DNA of 64,000 nt from Methylocystis sp. MJC1 (GCF_026427715.1 NZ_CP107558.1:1773001-1837000), one strand, 5' to 3'; shown: positions 7,966-17,550, counted from the first letter of the stretch. Numbers and translations: made by a program. Notes: a model not told the origin generated them from the letters alone.

Positions 7966-8955
7966 TCATCCGAGCCGCCTCAGGTGGCGGAAGACGATCG
8001 ACTGGGAAAGATAGCCAGTGAGAAGCGCAATGCCGCCCGCGAGCGAAAGGATGATAATCACGCCCTCGGCGCCTATTGAGAAATCGCCGAACATCGCCTC
8101 CATTTGTTCGCCGCCCGCCGTCGCGCGCCAATTTTGCATCAGCGTGCGCGCAAGGAAAAGAAAGGCGATCGCCGCGCCGCCGCCGATCAGCGCGCCGCGA
8201 AGTCCGAGCGCCAGAAAGCGGCGCTGGAACTCGCGCGCGATGAATGTATCCGCCGCGCCGACAATATGGAGCACCTCCACAATCTCGCGATTGGTCGCGA
8301 CCGCCGCGCGCGTGGCCGAGACGACGGCGATGCCCATGGCGCCGAGAATGAGGACGAAGATCAGCGTCGAGACGGCGACGACGGCGCGCGCCATATCGCC
8401 GAGACGTTCGAGAAATAGTCGGTGGTCGTCGAGCACGGCGTTCGAGACGGCCTCTGCGAGATCAGCCTGCAGGACGGTGAGATCGGGGCGCTGTTTGGGA
8501 TCGAGCTTGACCACGATCATGCGGGGCGTCGGCAATTCGGAGAGGTCGAGGCCTTCGCCGAGCCAGGGCGACAGCAGCGCTTCCGATTCGGCTTTCGTAT
8601 AGATCTGCGCCTCGCGCACGCCAGCCGTCTTGCGCAAGATTTCGGCCGCGGTCGTCAGATCGGCCTCGATATCGCGACCGGGCGTCGGCCGGACCTGGAC
8701 GCTGACTTCGCTCGACGCTTCGGCCCGCCATTCGACGCTCGCCTGGGCGACAAGCAGCGCGGCGCCGGCGGCGAGGGCCGCGAGGAAGGTCATGATCGCG
8801 ATGACGATGACCAGCGAGCGACCGGCGACGGAATCGGTCGGCACCAGCGGCGAGCGGAAGGCGGCCTCCTCCTCGGCGACGGGCGCTGATTGGCGCAGGA
8901 CCCGAACGCGCGCGAGGAGATCGGCGACGAGTGGCGGCAGCTCCATCCGCCTCAC
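7966..8955 (-). CDS. ftsX: Cell division protein FtsX
   Basis: Product of 329 aa with four predicted membrane segments: one after a cytosolic N-terminus (VIVIAIMTFLAALAAGAALL, about 50-70), then three in the C-terminal half. Between the first two is the periplasmic domain that contacts murein-hydrolase activators. FtsX pairs with FtsE at the divisome to activate septal peptidoglycan hydrolysis. I chose a GTG start at 8955, whose GTGA overlaps the ftsE stop codon, a typical coupled arrangement; an ATG at 8946 is the alternative. Confidence 0.9.
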   Translation of the reverse strand: MRRMELPPLVADLLARVRVLRQSAPVAEEEAAFRSPLVPTDSVAGRSLVIVIAIMTFLAALAAGAALLVAQASVEWRAEASSEVSVQVRPTPGRDIEADLTTAAEILRKTAGVREAQIYTKAESEALLSPWLGEGLDLSELPTPRMIVVKLDPKQRPDLTVLQADLAEAVSNAVLDDHRLFLERLGDMARAVVAVSTLIFVLILGAMGIAVVSATRAAVATNREIVEVLHIVGAADTFIAREFQRRFLALGLRGALIGGGAAIAFLFLARTLMQNWRATAGGEQMEAMFGDFSIGAEGVIIILSLAGGIALLTGYLSQSIVFRHLRRLG

Positions 8956-9614
8956 TCGAAAATATGGAGACGGCCGTCCGCGAGCACGAGGCGTCGCGCG
9001 GCTTCATATTGGTCCATCAGGCTCAGATCATGCGTTGCGATCACCACGGCGGTCCCGGATTTGTGCAGCTCCACAAAGAGCCTCAGAATGCGGCGGGCAA
9101 GAGTCGGATCGACGTTTCCTGTCGGCTCGTCGGCGAGCAGGAGCTTTGGCTGCGAGATCAACGCGCGCGCGATGGAGGCGCGCTGCTTCTCGCCGCCCGA
9201 GAGCACGGTGGGCAGGCTGTGCTTGCGCTCGCCGAGACCGACCCACTTGAGCAGCTCGATGACCTCCGAACGATAACTTGCCTCCTCGCGCCCCAGGACA
9301 CGCAGCGGCAGCGCGACATTCTCATAGACGGTCAAATGGTCGAGCAGGCGAAAGTCCTGGAACACGACGCCGATCCGCCGGCGCGTGTCGGCGATTTCAT
9401 CCGTGTCGAGCGTCGCCGAGTCCCGCCCGAAAATATTGATGAGTCCGCGCGTCGGCTTCAGCGCCATGATGATGAGGCGCATCAGCGTCGTCTTGCCGGC
9501 GCCTGAAGGCCCGGTGAGGAATTGGAAGGAACGCGGCGCGATGTCGAAGGTGACGTCGCGAAGCGTTTCCGGGCCGACGCCATAGCGCAAGCCGACGTTT
9601 TCGAAGCTCAGCAA
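8952..9614 (-). CDS. ftsE: Cell division ATP-binding protein FtsE
   Basis: Product of 220 aa, a standalone ABC ATPase. Walker A GPSGAGKTT is at residues 35-43, the signature LSGGEKQR is near 140, and Walker B LLLADEPTGNVD follows, with the D-loop and a switch His in ATHDLS. The FtsE-typical Q-loop VFQDFRLL is present. The start is a TTG at 9614 preceded by a CTGGAGCGG RBS-like stretch; no ATG fits. Coupled to ftsX by a 4-bp overlap. Confidence 0.92.
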   Translation of the reverse strand: MLSFENVGLRYGVGPETLRDVTFDIAPRSFQFLTGPSGAGKTTLMRLIIMALKPTRGLINIFGRDSATLDTDEIADTRRRIGVVFQDFRLLDHLTVYENVALPLRVLGREEASYRSEVIELLKWVGLGERKHSLPTVLSGGEKQRASIARALISQPKLLLADEPTGNVDPTLARRILRLFVELHKSGTAVVIATHDLSLMDQYEAARRLVLADGRLHIFE

Positions 9615-9767
9615 CTGTCTGCCGCTCCAGGCGATCGAGCCGCCTCAAAAGCGGCGTTGGTTAGCTGGGAATCAACGCTAGAGAATAGCAGTTCACGGCC
9701 CCTTAACCATAACGGCGCCTAATTGAGCCGCGCGCCAGCACCAATGCTGCGTCAGTGGGAGCCTGAA

Positions 9768-10376
9768 ATGAGCTTTACTCAGGAAGAGGACATCCGCCGG
9801 CGCAGCGCGCCTCAGGAAATTGCCGCCGAAGCCTCGAGCGAGTTTTCGCGCACCCCGAGCTTCGATGAGCTGTGGGGCCGGCCCATGCGACCCGTCGCGC
9901 GTCAGGCGCCAGAGGTCAAGCGCGACCGCGCCCCTATCGTCGCCGCCATTATCGCAATCATCATCGGCGCTACGGCAATGATCGCCATGCGGGAGCGAAT
10001 CGTTCGCATCGCCCCGCCGCTGGCGACGACCTATCGTGCGCTCGGCATGCCGGTAAATCTCGCTGGGCTGGAGCTAAGGGACGTGCGCTCGCGCATCGTG
10101 ATGGACGGCGCGCGCCGGGTGCTGGTCACCGAGGGCGAGATCGTCAATATCCGCCGCGACCGCAACGCGGTCCCCGCGATCTCGCTTGCCGTGCGCGGGA
10201 CGAATGGACTCGATCGCTATCGCTGGACCGCGCCCGCGCCGAAGTCGCGGCTGGACGCTGGCGAGAAGATCGCATTCCGCGCCCGCCTCGCGTCCCCGCC
10301 GGAGGACGGCGCCGAGGTGCTGGTGCGCTTCGCCAAGCTGGACGCGGAGAAGGGTCAAGCGCCGACTTACAGGTAA
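9768..10376 (+). CDS. Membrane-anchored DUF3426-like protein, divergent from ftsE
   Basis: Product of 202 aa. The ATG at 9768 has GGGAG six bases upstream, better than the earlier TTG or ATG candidates. A cytosolic N-terminal 60 residues, a single transmembrane helix (PIVAAIIAIIIGATAMIAMR) and a C-terminal beta-rich extracytoplasmic domain (VLVTEGEIVNIRRD, then DRYRWTAP and VLVRFA) match the DUF3426 layout. In many relatives this gene beside ftsE also encodes an N-terminal MJ0042 zinc finger; no CxxC motif is present here. Function unknown, probably envelope-associated. Confidence 0.7.
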   Translation: MSFTQEEDIRRRSAPQEIAAEASSEFSRTPSFDELWGRPMRPVARQAPEVKRDRAPIVAAIIAIIIGATAMIAMRERIVRIAPPLATTYRALGMPVNLAGLELRDVRSRIVMDGARRVLVTEGEIVNIRRDRNAVPAISLAVRGTNGLDRYRWTAPAPKSRLDAGEKIAFRARLASPPEDGAEVLVRFAKLDAEKGQAPTYR

Positions 10377-10383
10377 AAGCCGG

Positions 10384-11925
10384 CTAGCGCTTCAAGCGCG
10401 CCCGCAGAGCGCCGATTCTGATTCCCATGACATGGAGCGCGCCGGCGGCGGCCACGCCATAGACAACCGCTCCCGCAGCCCCCAAAAAGATCAGCGCCGC
10501 GAGATTGGCCTGAGAGCCGAAATGCGCTCCCAAGGCCAGCGCGGGCGCTCGGCCAAAAGCGGCGACCACCGAGAGCAGCGCGCAGGCGGCGACGGTCGCC
10601 CCCAGGGTCTTGGCGAAAACGCTATCGAAGTCGATGAGCTCACGGTGGATGGCGATCGCCACGAGCGCGCCGAAGTTGATCCAAAGGCCGACCGAGGTCG
10701 CGGTGGCGAGACCGACGGCTCCGAGCGGCCGGAAAAGGGCGACTTTGAGCGCGACATTCACGGCGAGCGCCGCGAGCGCGATCTTCATCGGCGTCGCCGT
10801 GTCGCCGCGTGATTGAAAGCTCGCGCGGGCCGAGGCGATCAGCACCAGCGCCATCAGCCCGCCGCCATAGGCGGCGAGCACGTCGCCGGCGGCGATGGCG
10901 TCGGCCGCGGTAAATTTGCCGCGCATAAAGAGCCCTGCGACGATGAGCTCCGGCAACATCACGAAGGCGATGAAGAAAGGCGCTGCCAGCGCGATGGTCA
11001 GCGCCATGGTCCGGCTCTGCGCCTGATGCGCGCCGTCCACGTCGCGCGCTGCGATGCGGCGGCTCATCTCGGGGAGCAGGACCGTGCCCGCCGCAAGTCC
11101 GATCACGCCAACCGGAAGCTGATACAGCCGCTCGGCATAGGAAATCGCCGACACGCCGCCATCCGCGAGCATGGAGGACAGGATCGTGTCGGCAAAGACG
11201 GCGATCTGCGGGCTGGCCGAGCCGATCACCGCCGGGCCGAGATTGACGAAAAACTCGCGCACGCGCGGCCAATGCGGCTTGCGCAGGCCGCGCAAGACGC
11301 CGATGCGCCGCGCGCCCCACATGAGGAGGCCCAATTCCAACGCGCCGGAAATCGTGACGCCCCAGCTCGCCGCATAGCCGGCGTTGGGGAACAGAAAGGC
11401 GACGGCGAGCGCCGCCATCACCGTGAGATTCATGAGGTTTGGCGCGAATGCCGGCAGCGCGAAACGGCCATGGGCGTTGAGCGTGCCCATATGCAACGCG
11501 AAGAGCGTCATGAAGAGCAGGTAAGGAAAGGTGATGCGCGTGAGGCTCACGGCCAGCGCGAATTTCTCCGGCCGGTCGCCGAGCCCCGGCGCCAGCAGCC
11601 CGACGAATTGCGGCGCGAAGAGCCAGACGAGCGCAAGCAGCACGATCTGCGAGACGAGGAGCAGCGTATAGACCTCGCCGGCGAATTCCTCGGCCGGTTC
11701 GGCCCCGTCCTGCTCCAGCGCCTTTGCGTAGCAGGGAATATAAGCGGCGTTGAAGGCGCCCTCGCCGAAAATGCTGCGGAAACTGTTGGGCAGGCGCTGT
11801 GCGATGAAGAAGGCGTCGGAAACGACGCCCGCGCCCATGATCGCCGACTGCATCGCGAGCGACAGAAAGCCCGTGAGCCGCGAGAGCAGGGTGAAGCCGC
11901 CGACCGAGAGAAGATTGCGAATCAT
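10384..11925 (-). CDS. murJ: Lipid II flippase MurJ
   Basis: Product of 513 aa with about 14 hydrophobic segments. The N-terminus MIRNLLSVGGFTLLSRLTGF and the segment RLPNSFRSIFGEGAFNAAYIP are diagnostic of MurJ/MviN in the MOP exporter superfamily. It flips lipid II across the inner membrane for peptidoglycan synthesis and is normally essential. Length is normal. Convergent with the DUF3426-like gene (7 bp gap). Confidence 0.95.
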   Translation of the reverse strand: MIRNLLSVGGFTLLSRLTGFLSLAMQSAIMGAGVVSDAFFIAQRLPNSFRSIFGEGAFNAAYIPCYAKALEQDGAEPAEEFAGEVYTLLLVSQIVLLALVWLFAPQFVGLLAPGLGDRPEKFALAVSLTRITFPYLLFMTLFALHMGTLNAHGRFALPAFAPNLMNLTVMAALAVAFLFPNAGYAASWGVTISGALELGLLMWGARRIGVLRGLRKPHWPRVREFFVNLGPAVIGSASPQIAVFADTILSSMLADGGVSAISYAERLYQLPVGVIGLAAGTVLLPEMSRRIAARDVDGAHQAQSRTMALTIALAAPFFIAFVMLPELIVAGLFMRGKFTAADAIAAGDVLAAYGGGLMALVLIASARASFQSRGDTATPMKIALAALAVNVALKVALFRPLGAVGLATATSVGLWINFGALVAIAIHRELIDFDSVFAKTLGATVAACALLSVVAAFGRAPALALGAHFGSQANLAALIFLGAAGAVVYGVAAAGALHVMGIRIGALRARLKR

Positions 11926-12052
11926 CGGCTGCCTTTTAACAGGATCGTTTTCAAAATCAGCGTCTCTTCCGCTTGCGGTGGCGGGCGGCCCCGAGAATGC
12001 CTAATTTCGCTAGCGGGCGTTTATCGGGCGGCGCGCCGCCGGGGTCAGAAAT

Positions 12053-12406
12053 ATGAGATCGAGCCTGCTCCTTGCCGTTCCTTTGCTTATCGGGACCGTT
12101 GTTCCCGCCTTGGCGCTACGCTGCGGGTCGGAGCTTGTCGTCGAGGGGCAATCGAAATTCGAGGTGCTGCAGCGCTGCGGCGCGCCCGCATATACGGACG
12201 AACACATCGAATACCGGGCCGGGGGGCCCAATCCGACCATTCCGAGGCCGCTCGATTCCCTCGAGCAAACCTATCCCTTTCCCGTGGCGCGCGAGGTGTC
12301 GGTCGAGCAGTGGATCTATAATTTCGGCCCGACCCAGCTCATGTCGTCACTCACCTTCGAAAACGGCCGTCTCATCAAGATCGAAACGCTCGGCTACGGG
12401 AGGTAG
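12053..12406 (+). CDS. DUF2845 domain protein, secreted
   Basis: Product of 117 aa with a signal peptide (MRSSLLLAVPLLIGTVVPAL, cleavage after ALA). The mature part LRCGSELVVEGQSKFEVLQRCG...VEQWIYNFGPTQLMSSLTFENGRL fits the DUF2845 family, small periplasmic proteins with a conserved CG...CG pair that may form a disulfide. Function unknown. Divergent from murJ with about 130 bp between. Confidence 0.8.
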   Translation: MRSSLLLAVPLLIGTVVPALALRCGSELVVEGQSKFEVLQRCGAPAYTDEHIEYRAGGPNPTIPRPLDSLEQTYPFPVAREVSVEQWIYNFGPTQLMSSLTFENGRLIKIETLGYGR

Positions 12407-12418
12407 CGTCGTTGGGCC

Positions 12419-13567
12419 CTAGACGCCGCCCGGAGTGACCCGGTTTCGACCTGAGGACTTCGATGCGTAGAGGCAGGAGTCCGCGCGGCTGATGAGCTCG
12501 GCTGGCGTGTCGTTGGGGCGCGATTGCGCGACGCCGAACGACGCGGTGATCTTCTGGGCCTGCGGCTTGCCGGCAATCTTCCAATTATTGCCGTGGAGCC
12601 ATCGCCGCATTTTTTCAGCGATAGCGACGGCGGTCTCAACGCTCGTGTGGGGAAGGATAACCGCAAATTCCTCCCCGCCGAAACGGGCGACAGTATCCTC
12701 GGCGCGCGCATGTTTCTGCATCTGATCGGCGAACATCTTCAGCACCTCGTCGCCAACGAGGTGGCCATGCTCGTCATTTATGCTCTTGAAATGGTCGAGA
12801 TCGGCCAGGATCAGGCTGACCGCGCTCGCGCGCCGATTGGCGTCCGCCAGGATATTGGTGAGCTTGGCGTCGAAATATCGACGGTTATAAGCGGACGTCA
12901 GAGTGTCCTTCTGAGTCTCGGCCTGCTTTTCCGCGAGTTCGAAGCGCAGCTTGCTGATCTGATCGCGAGAATTGCGCAAGCTCGCCTGATAGGCCTCGGT
13001 CTCCTTCAGCATTTTCTGGTTTTCGGAAATCAGGAATTCAATTGCCGATCGCAGGCGATCCGGAGTGCTCGCCTTGGCAAGCTCGTCGCTTCCTCTGAGC
13101 ACCGAATCCGCGAACTTCTGATTACGTTCAGCATATCCCTGGAGGAGGTCGATGATCGCTGAGATCTCGTCGTCGAGCCGGCCTTTGACGATTGCGAGCT
13201 TGGCCGGCGTAAACCTCGAGGCGTTCGACTTCTCCGTAACGACAATCGTCGCGCCGATCAGCGTTAGCGCGATCACGGCGAGGTTTCGGGTCAAAGCGAA
13301 AGGCTCGTGAACGATTTGAATCATTCTGCCGTCGGCTGAGGTTTCCGTCGTCCAGGACTGAATCGCCCAAGACCAAAGGCTCGAAATGTCCGACGCGCTT
13401 TGGGGTTGCGCCTTCACGGTCATTCCGGCGAAGAAAGCGACGCAAAAAACGAGCGCAAAAGCAGAAAGCAATGGGGCGATGGACCGTAGGGATCTCACGG
13501 GGCTTCCAATTCGCTGGGCAACCAAAAAGAAAGAAGAGAGCCGACGCATGGGGACCAGACCCGACAC
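12419..13567 (-). CDS. Membrane diguanylate cyclase (GGDEF)
   Basis: Product of 382 aa. Two transmembrane helices (about 26-52 and 92-112) bracket a roughly 40-residue periplasmic loop. A coiled-coil signalling helix leads to the GGDEF domain in the C-terminal half. The active site reads GGEEF at 297-301 and the product-inhibition site RxxD (RAED) is at 288-291, so it should be an active, feedback-inhibited c-di-GMP synthase. The start is a GTG at 13567 with AGGAGG about 11 bases upstream; an ATG six codons later is an alternative. Confidence 0.88.
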   Translation of the reverse strand: MSGLVPMRRLSSFFLVAQRIGSPVRSLRSIAPLLSAFALVFCVAFFAGMTVKAQPQSASDISSLWSWAIQSWTTETSADGRMIQIVHEPFALTRNLAVIALTLIGATIVVTEKSNASRFTPAKLAIVKGRLDDEISAIIDLLQGYAERNQKFADSVLRGSDELAKASTPDRLRSAIEFLISENQKMLKETEAYQASLRNSRDQISKLRFELAEKQAETQKDTLTSAYNRRYFDAKLTNILADANRRASAVSLILADLDHFKSINDEHGHLVGDEVLKMFADQMQKHARAEDTVARFGGEEFAVILPHTSVETAVAIAEKMRRWLHGNNWKIAGKPQAQKITASFGVAQSRPNDTPAELISRADSCLYASKSSGRNRVTPGGV

Positions 13568-13702
13568 GCCGGCGTCCGCCTCCTGACTGCAGGAAGGGAT
13601 CAGGAGACCTCGCCAGGATAAATCTTTAGCCTTGCTGGAAGCTGACGCTCCGGCAGGCGTCCGATTAAGCAGCGATTTTATAGCGTTCCTGTTAACCGAG
13701 CG

Positions 13703-14137
13703 CTAATGCATTGGGCAATGCTGGTAATAGCCGCCCGTGAGCTTGGTCACGCGCCCCGTGGCGTCAGCGCTCCAGCGGAGGTTCCCGCTATGCTGGCATT
13801 TGTCGTTCAGGCCCGCGCGACGATCGTAGGTCGCGACTCGCGCCAACGGAGAGGCGCGCTTGAAGCCCTGCGCGGCCAGCGCGTCCAAAAGGTCTGGCTC
13901 GGCGAGGCCGGCGGGAAAGGCTTGATCGAGCCGCGCGCGGAAGAATTCTTGATCCGCCTCCGTATTCGAATCCGGCAGATTTTCCAGAAGCGCGGGCAAC
14001 GGCGCTTCCGCCCCGAACCAGACGAGGCGTAGCCCGAATGCGAATGCGAGGAAAAGCAGGGCCGAGAGACCCAAGATGATCGCCAATCGGGGGCCGGCGG
14101 GGCGCGCAGCGGCTGTCATGAGGGGACCAAATATCAT
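13703..14137 (-). CDS. Hypothetical protein with one membrane anchor
   Basis: Product of 144 aa if started at the ATG at 14137; a second ATG at 14119 would also work. One transmembrane helix (LAIILGLSALLFLAFAFGLR) is followed by an extracytoplasmic domain. That domain ends with two Cys (DKCQHSG and QHCPMH) flanking GRVTKLTGGYYQHC. It resembles small membrane-anchored hypotheticals in Hyphomicrobiales; no named domain recognised. Monocistronic by position. Confidence 0.6.
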   Translation of the reverse strand: MIFGPLMTAAARPAGPRLAIILGLSALLFLAFAFGLRLVWFGAEAPLPALLENLPDSNTEADQEFFRARLDQAFPAGLAEPDLLDALAAQGFKRASPLARVATYDRRAGLNDKCQHSGNLRWSADATGRVTKLTGGYYQHCPMH

Positions 14138-14485
14138 TTTTCCGCCATTCAGGCGACTATACTTCGGCCAGGAGGTGCGCCGCGGCGGGTAAGGAAGTGG
14201 AAACCAAGGCGGCAAACATGTGAAATCCAATCATTATATCCGCGCGAAACATAATACCGGCGCGCCTTTGCAATAGCCGTGAGCCGCCGGTCAGGCATTA
14301 TGGCCAAGCTTACGCGACCGGCCGGGCACAAGGCAGGCCGGGGTGCGGGCGGTTCGCGCGAGAGCAGGAGGAGCCACGCAAATATCCCAGGGTGGATGCC
14401 TTGCTCTGGGAAATTCGGATTAGAGAAACGCGTTGTTCGAAGTCTCCTAGTTTTCATTGAATAGATGCCGCCAGGAACCGAAAAC
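14138..14485. other. Intergenic region, no gene seen
   Basis: About 350 bp. It holds a modest hairpin near 14387-14412 (TCCCAG ... CTGGGA) and AT-rich patches that could be divergent promoters for the flanking genes. No open frame with a plausible start and protein character. Confidence 0.4.
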
Positions 14486-14701
14486 ATGTCCCACGCTAAT
14501 CTTGAGCCGGAATTTCAGGAAGACGCTGCAATATATATCAGTGACATAAGCGCCGAACTCGCCGACATGGCGATACGGTCGCAACTGCTGACGGTCGCCC
14601 ATCTTCTTCAAATGGCGAGGATCGAAGCCCTATCCTCGCTCGATTGCCTTCCCGGTTCGATCAGCCTCGATCGGTCGAGCGACGGCGAAGCAGCAACCTG
14701 A
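14486..14701 (+). CDS. Small conserved hypothetical protein
   Basis: Product of 71 aa. ATG at 14486 is preceded by AGGAA at a good distance, better than the earlier in-frame ATG at 14465. Acidic N-terminus (MSHANLEPEFQEDAAIYIS) and an amphipathic helical middle (ELADMAIRSQLLTVAHLLQMARIE). No signal peptide. Looks like the small cytosolic helical hypotheticals common in this order. Function unknown. Confidence 0.6.
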   Translation: MSHANLEPEFQEDAAIYISDISAELADMAIRSQLLTVAHLLQMARIEALSSLDCLPGSISLDRSSDGEAAT

Positions 14702-14748
14702 GGGGCGAGAAGACGTAAGTCGCTTGGCGAAGGCGCTGCGCGCCTTCC

Positions 14749-15720
14749 TCATTCTTTGGAGTGTCCGGGTTCTCTTTTGGCTTCCACCCGCTCCGCCACG
14801 AGATAAAGCGGCCGTCCTTTCACCTCGTTGAAAATGCGCGCGACATATTCCCCCAGCACGCCCAGCGAAATGAGCTGGACGCCCGAGAAGAAGGCGATGG
14901 AAACGACCAGCGTCGGAAAACCCGGCGTATCGACGCCGAAAAGCATGGTGCGCACCCAATAATAGCCGGCCAAGCCGAGCGCGAAGATCGAGATCGCGAG
15001 CCCGACGTAAGTCCAAACCTTGAGAGGAATCGAGGAGAAGGACATGAGCCCGTCCAGCGCGAAGCTGACGAGGCGGGTGAAGTTGAATTTCGATACGCCG
15101 CTCGCCCGCGCATCAACCTCGAAAGGCACGCCAATCGACTTGAAGCCGATCCAGGCGTAGAGGCCTTTATTGAAACGGGCGCGTTCGCGCATGGAGAGCA
15201 AGGCGTCGGCAGCCTGTCGGTCGAGCAGACGGAAATCCCCGGCGCCGGGCGGCAGCGAGACGTCGCCGAACTTCGCCAGCAGCCGGTAGAAGATCTCCGT
15301 GAAGAAGATGCGCGTTTTGGGGTCGGTCGCGCGGTCGGCGCGTTGGCCGTAGACGTTTTTATACCCCTCGCGCCATCTCTCGACGAATTGGACGATGACC
15401 TCGGGAGGATGCTGCAGGTCGGAATCCATGATGACGACGGCGCGGCCGCACGCGTCGTCGAGACCTGCCGCGATCGCCACTTCCTTGCCGAAGTTGCGCG
15501 AGAAGGAGAGGGCGCGAAAACGCGGCTCCTCGGCGCACAGGGCCCGCAATTCTTCCAAGCTGTCGTCATGCGACCCGTCGTCGACGAAGATCGCTTCGAA
15601 GCTCACGCGCGCCTGTGCCAGCGCGGGCGTGAGCCGCGCCGCAAGCGGGCGCAAATTGGCGCGCTCGTTGAAGACAGGGATGACGACCGATATATCGGGG
15701 ATCTCGATGGTGTCGCTCAT
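14749..15720 (-). CDS. Family 2 glycosyltransferase with membrane tail (GtrB/ArnC type)
   Basis: Product of 323 aa starting MSDTIEIPDISVVIPVFNER, the standard GT2 opening. The nucleotide-sugar site FVDDGSHDDS and the DxD-like MDSDLQHPPE are present, then QRADR and the C-terminal membrane pair (about 230-255 and 265-290). This layout matches polyprenyl-phosphate glycosyltransferases such as GtrB, ArnC and DPM1, which load a sugar on undecaprenyl phosphate at the inner membrane. The divergent ChbG-type deacetylase 50 bp away suggests a shared glycolipid pathway; the sugar is unknown. Confidence 0.87.
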   Translation of the reverse strand: MSDTIEIPDISVVIPVFNERANLRPLAARLTPALAQARVSFEAIFVDDGSHDDSLEELRALCAEEPRFRALSFSRNFGKEVAIAAGLDDACGRAVVIMDSDLQHPPEVIVQFVERWREGYKNVYGQRADRATDPKTRIFFTEIFYRLLAKFGDVSLPPGAGDFRLLDRQAADALLSMRERARFNKGLYAWIGFKSIGVPFEVDARASGVSKFNFTRLVSFALDGLMSFSSIPLKVWTYVGLAISIFALGLAGYYWVRTMLFGVDTPGFPTLVVSIAFFSGVQLISLGVLGEYVARIFNEVKGRPLYLVAERVEAKREPGHSKE

Positions 15721-15770
15721 GACGCAGGCTTCAAGCAGAAATTCGTCGCGCGGCATAGATGGGAGGCGGG

Positions 15771-16631
15771 ATGGCCAAGGCAAACGAGCGGATCGTCGCG
15801 CTTTGCGCGGATGACTATGGCCTCTCCCAAGGGGTCTCGGTCGGCATTCTGAAGGCGCTCGACGCCGGGAGGCTGACGACTGTCTCGGCGCTGGTCAATG
15901 GCTCGCGCTGGCCCGCCATGGGCCGCGATCTGCTGCGCCGTAGCGAAAACGCCGACGTCGGTCTGCATTTCAACCTCACCCTTGGGCGCCCGCTTTCGCC
16001 CATGCCGACGCTTGCGCCGACCGGGACCTTCCCCGCCATCCGGCAAGTGATCGGCCTCGCCATGGGCGGCAAACTCCCCATGGACGAAATCCGCGCCGAG
16101 ATAGAGCGACAGCTGGACCGTTTCGAGGCGGTGATGGAGCGGCGGCCAGATTTTGTCGACGGGCATCAGCATGTGCATGGACTGCCGGGGATTCGCGAGG
16201 CGCTGCTCGACGCCATGGCCGCGCGTAAGCTCGCCGGCCGCGCCTGGGTGCGCGACGCCGCCGATGGGCCGCACCGCATCGCGCTGCGCCGCGCGCATGT
16301 CGGCAAGGCGCTTACCGTGCGCGCGCTGACCTCGGGTCTTCGCCGCGCCGCCAAATGGCGCGGCTTTGCGGTTAATGACGGCTTTTCCGGCTTTTCCGAT
16401 TTTGATCCCGGGAAGGATTACGCCAAGGCCTTCGAGACATTTCTGCGCGCGCCGGGGCGGCGCCACCTCATCATGTGCCACCCGGGTCACGTCGACGACG
16501 AGTTGAAGGCGCTCGACCCCGTGACGATCACGCGCGAGCAGGAACTGGCGTTTCTGTTGTCGCCGCGCATGCCGGAGATGCTTGAGAGGCGGGGGCTGAA
16601 ACTCGGGCGGTTGAGCGCCGCGTTGAGTTGA
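15771..16631 (+). CDS. ChbG/HpnK family carbohydrate deacetylase
   Basis: Product of 286 aa; ATG at 15771 has GGGAGG just upstream. Metal-binding and catalytic motifs of the YdjC/ChbG family are visible: CADDYGLSQGV near residue 13, DVGLHFNL, DGHQHVHGLP near 127-135 and MCHPGHVDD near 240. HpnK-type members deacetylate an N-acetylglucosamine-hopanoid; ChbG acts on chitooligosaccharides. With a divergent glycosyltransferase as neighbour, a glycolipid substrate is plausible but unproven. The rest of a hopanoid cluster is not in the window. Confidence 0.85.
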   Translation: MAKANERIVALCADDYGLSQGVSVGILKALDAGRLTTVSALVNGSRWPAMGRDLLRRSENADVGLHFNLTLGRPLSPMPTLAPTGTFPAIRQVIGLAMGGKLPMDEIRAEIERQLDRFEAVMERRPDFVDGHQHVHGLPGIREALLDAMAARKLAGRAWVRDAADGPHRIALRRAHVGKALTVRALTSGLRRAAKWRGFAVNDGFSGFSDFDPGKDYAKAFETFLRAPGRRHLIMCHPGHVDDELKALDPVTITREQELAFLLSPRMPEMLERRGLKLGRLSAALS

Positions 16632-16636
16632 TCGAA

Positions 16637-16698
16637 TGGGCCGCGCGCCTTCCGGCGCGCCTGTGCGCTGCGAGCCTGAAGGCTCGCGGTCCCGGCGG
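16637..16698. repeat. Pair of small palindromes between the deacetylase gene and nadC
   Basis: Two adjacent hairpins, GCGCGCC-TTCC-GGCGCGC and GCGAGCC-TGAA-GGCTCGC, lie between the convergent genes. They may act as a bidirectional transcription stop or be simple REP-like repeats; no T-run follows either. Confidence 0.5.
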
Positions 16699-17550
16699 TC
16701 AGGCGATTTCTATATCGAGCCCCAGGTCTAGAACCCTCGCGGAATGCGTCAGCGCGCCGACCGAGATGAGATCGACGCCAGTCTCGGCAATCTCGGCGAC
16801 GGTCTCGAGCGTGACGCCGCCCGAGGCTTCGCAGATCATTCGGCCGCCAACCATCTCGACGGCTCGGCGCAGATCGGCGGGTTTCATATTATCGAGCAGC
16901 ACGGCGTCGGCGCCCTCGGCCAAGACGTCCTTCAGCTGACCGAGTGTATCCACCTCGATCTCGATCTTTACAAGATGACCGACGAAGCGCTTGGCTGCGC
17001 GCAGCGCCGGGACCACGCCGCCCGCGACCGCGATGTGATTGTCCTTGATGAGCACCGCGTCATCGAGCCCAAAGCGATGATTGGCGCCGCCGCCGCAACG
17101 CACCGCGTATTTTTCCAAGGCGCGCAGGAGCGGCGTGGTTTTGCGCGTGTCGCAGACCTTGGCTTTAGTATGCGCGATGCGCGCGGCATATTGAGCGGTC
17201 AGCGAGGCGACGCCGGAGAGCCGGCCCATGTAATTCAGCGCGACGCGCTCTGCGGAGAGAATGGCGCGCGCCGGCCCCTCTATGCGCGCGACAATGTCGC
17301 CGCGGGCGGCCTTGGCGCCGTCCTTGAGCCACGCTTCGACGCCGATATTCGAATCCATCTGCCGGAAGGCCGCGCGCGCCAAAGGGAGGCCAGCGACGAC
17401 GCCCGTCTCTCGCGCGGCGATCACGGCTCTGGCCGCGGCGCGGGCGGGGATGATCGCCTGCGTCGTAATATCGCCGGCGCGGCCGAGATCTTCCGCCAAA
17501 GCGGCGCGGACGGCGTCGTCAATCAGAAGAGGTGAAAGGTTGAAGCTCAT
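16699..17550 (-). CDS. nadC: Nicotinate-nucleotide pyrophosphorylase (carboxylating)
   Basis: Product of 283 aa starting [20 protein letters not shown]; the ATG at 17550 gives the usual N-terminus. Motifs of quinolinate phosphoribosyltransferase are clear: [53 protein letters not shown] and LIKDNHI. It converts quinolinate and PRPP to nicotinate mononucleotide. Third pathway step, downstream of nadA and nadB in the same direction but separated from nadB by about 410 bp of repeats. Confidence 0.95.
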   Translation of the reverse strand: MSFNLSPLLIDDAVRAALAEDLGRAGDITTQAIIPARAAARAVIAARETGVVAGLPLARAAFRQMDSNIGVEAWLKDGAKAARGDIVARIEGPARAILSAERVALNYMGRLSGVASLTAQYAARIAHTKAKVCDTRKTTPLLRALEKYAVRCGGGANHRFGLDDAVLIKDNHIAVAGGVVPALRAAKRFVGHLVKIEIEVDTLGQLKDVLAEGADAVLLDNMKPADLRRAVEMVGGRMICEASGGVTLETVAEIAETGVDLISVGALTHSARVLDLGLDIEIA

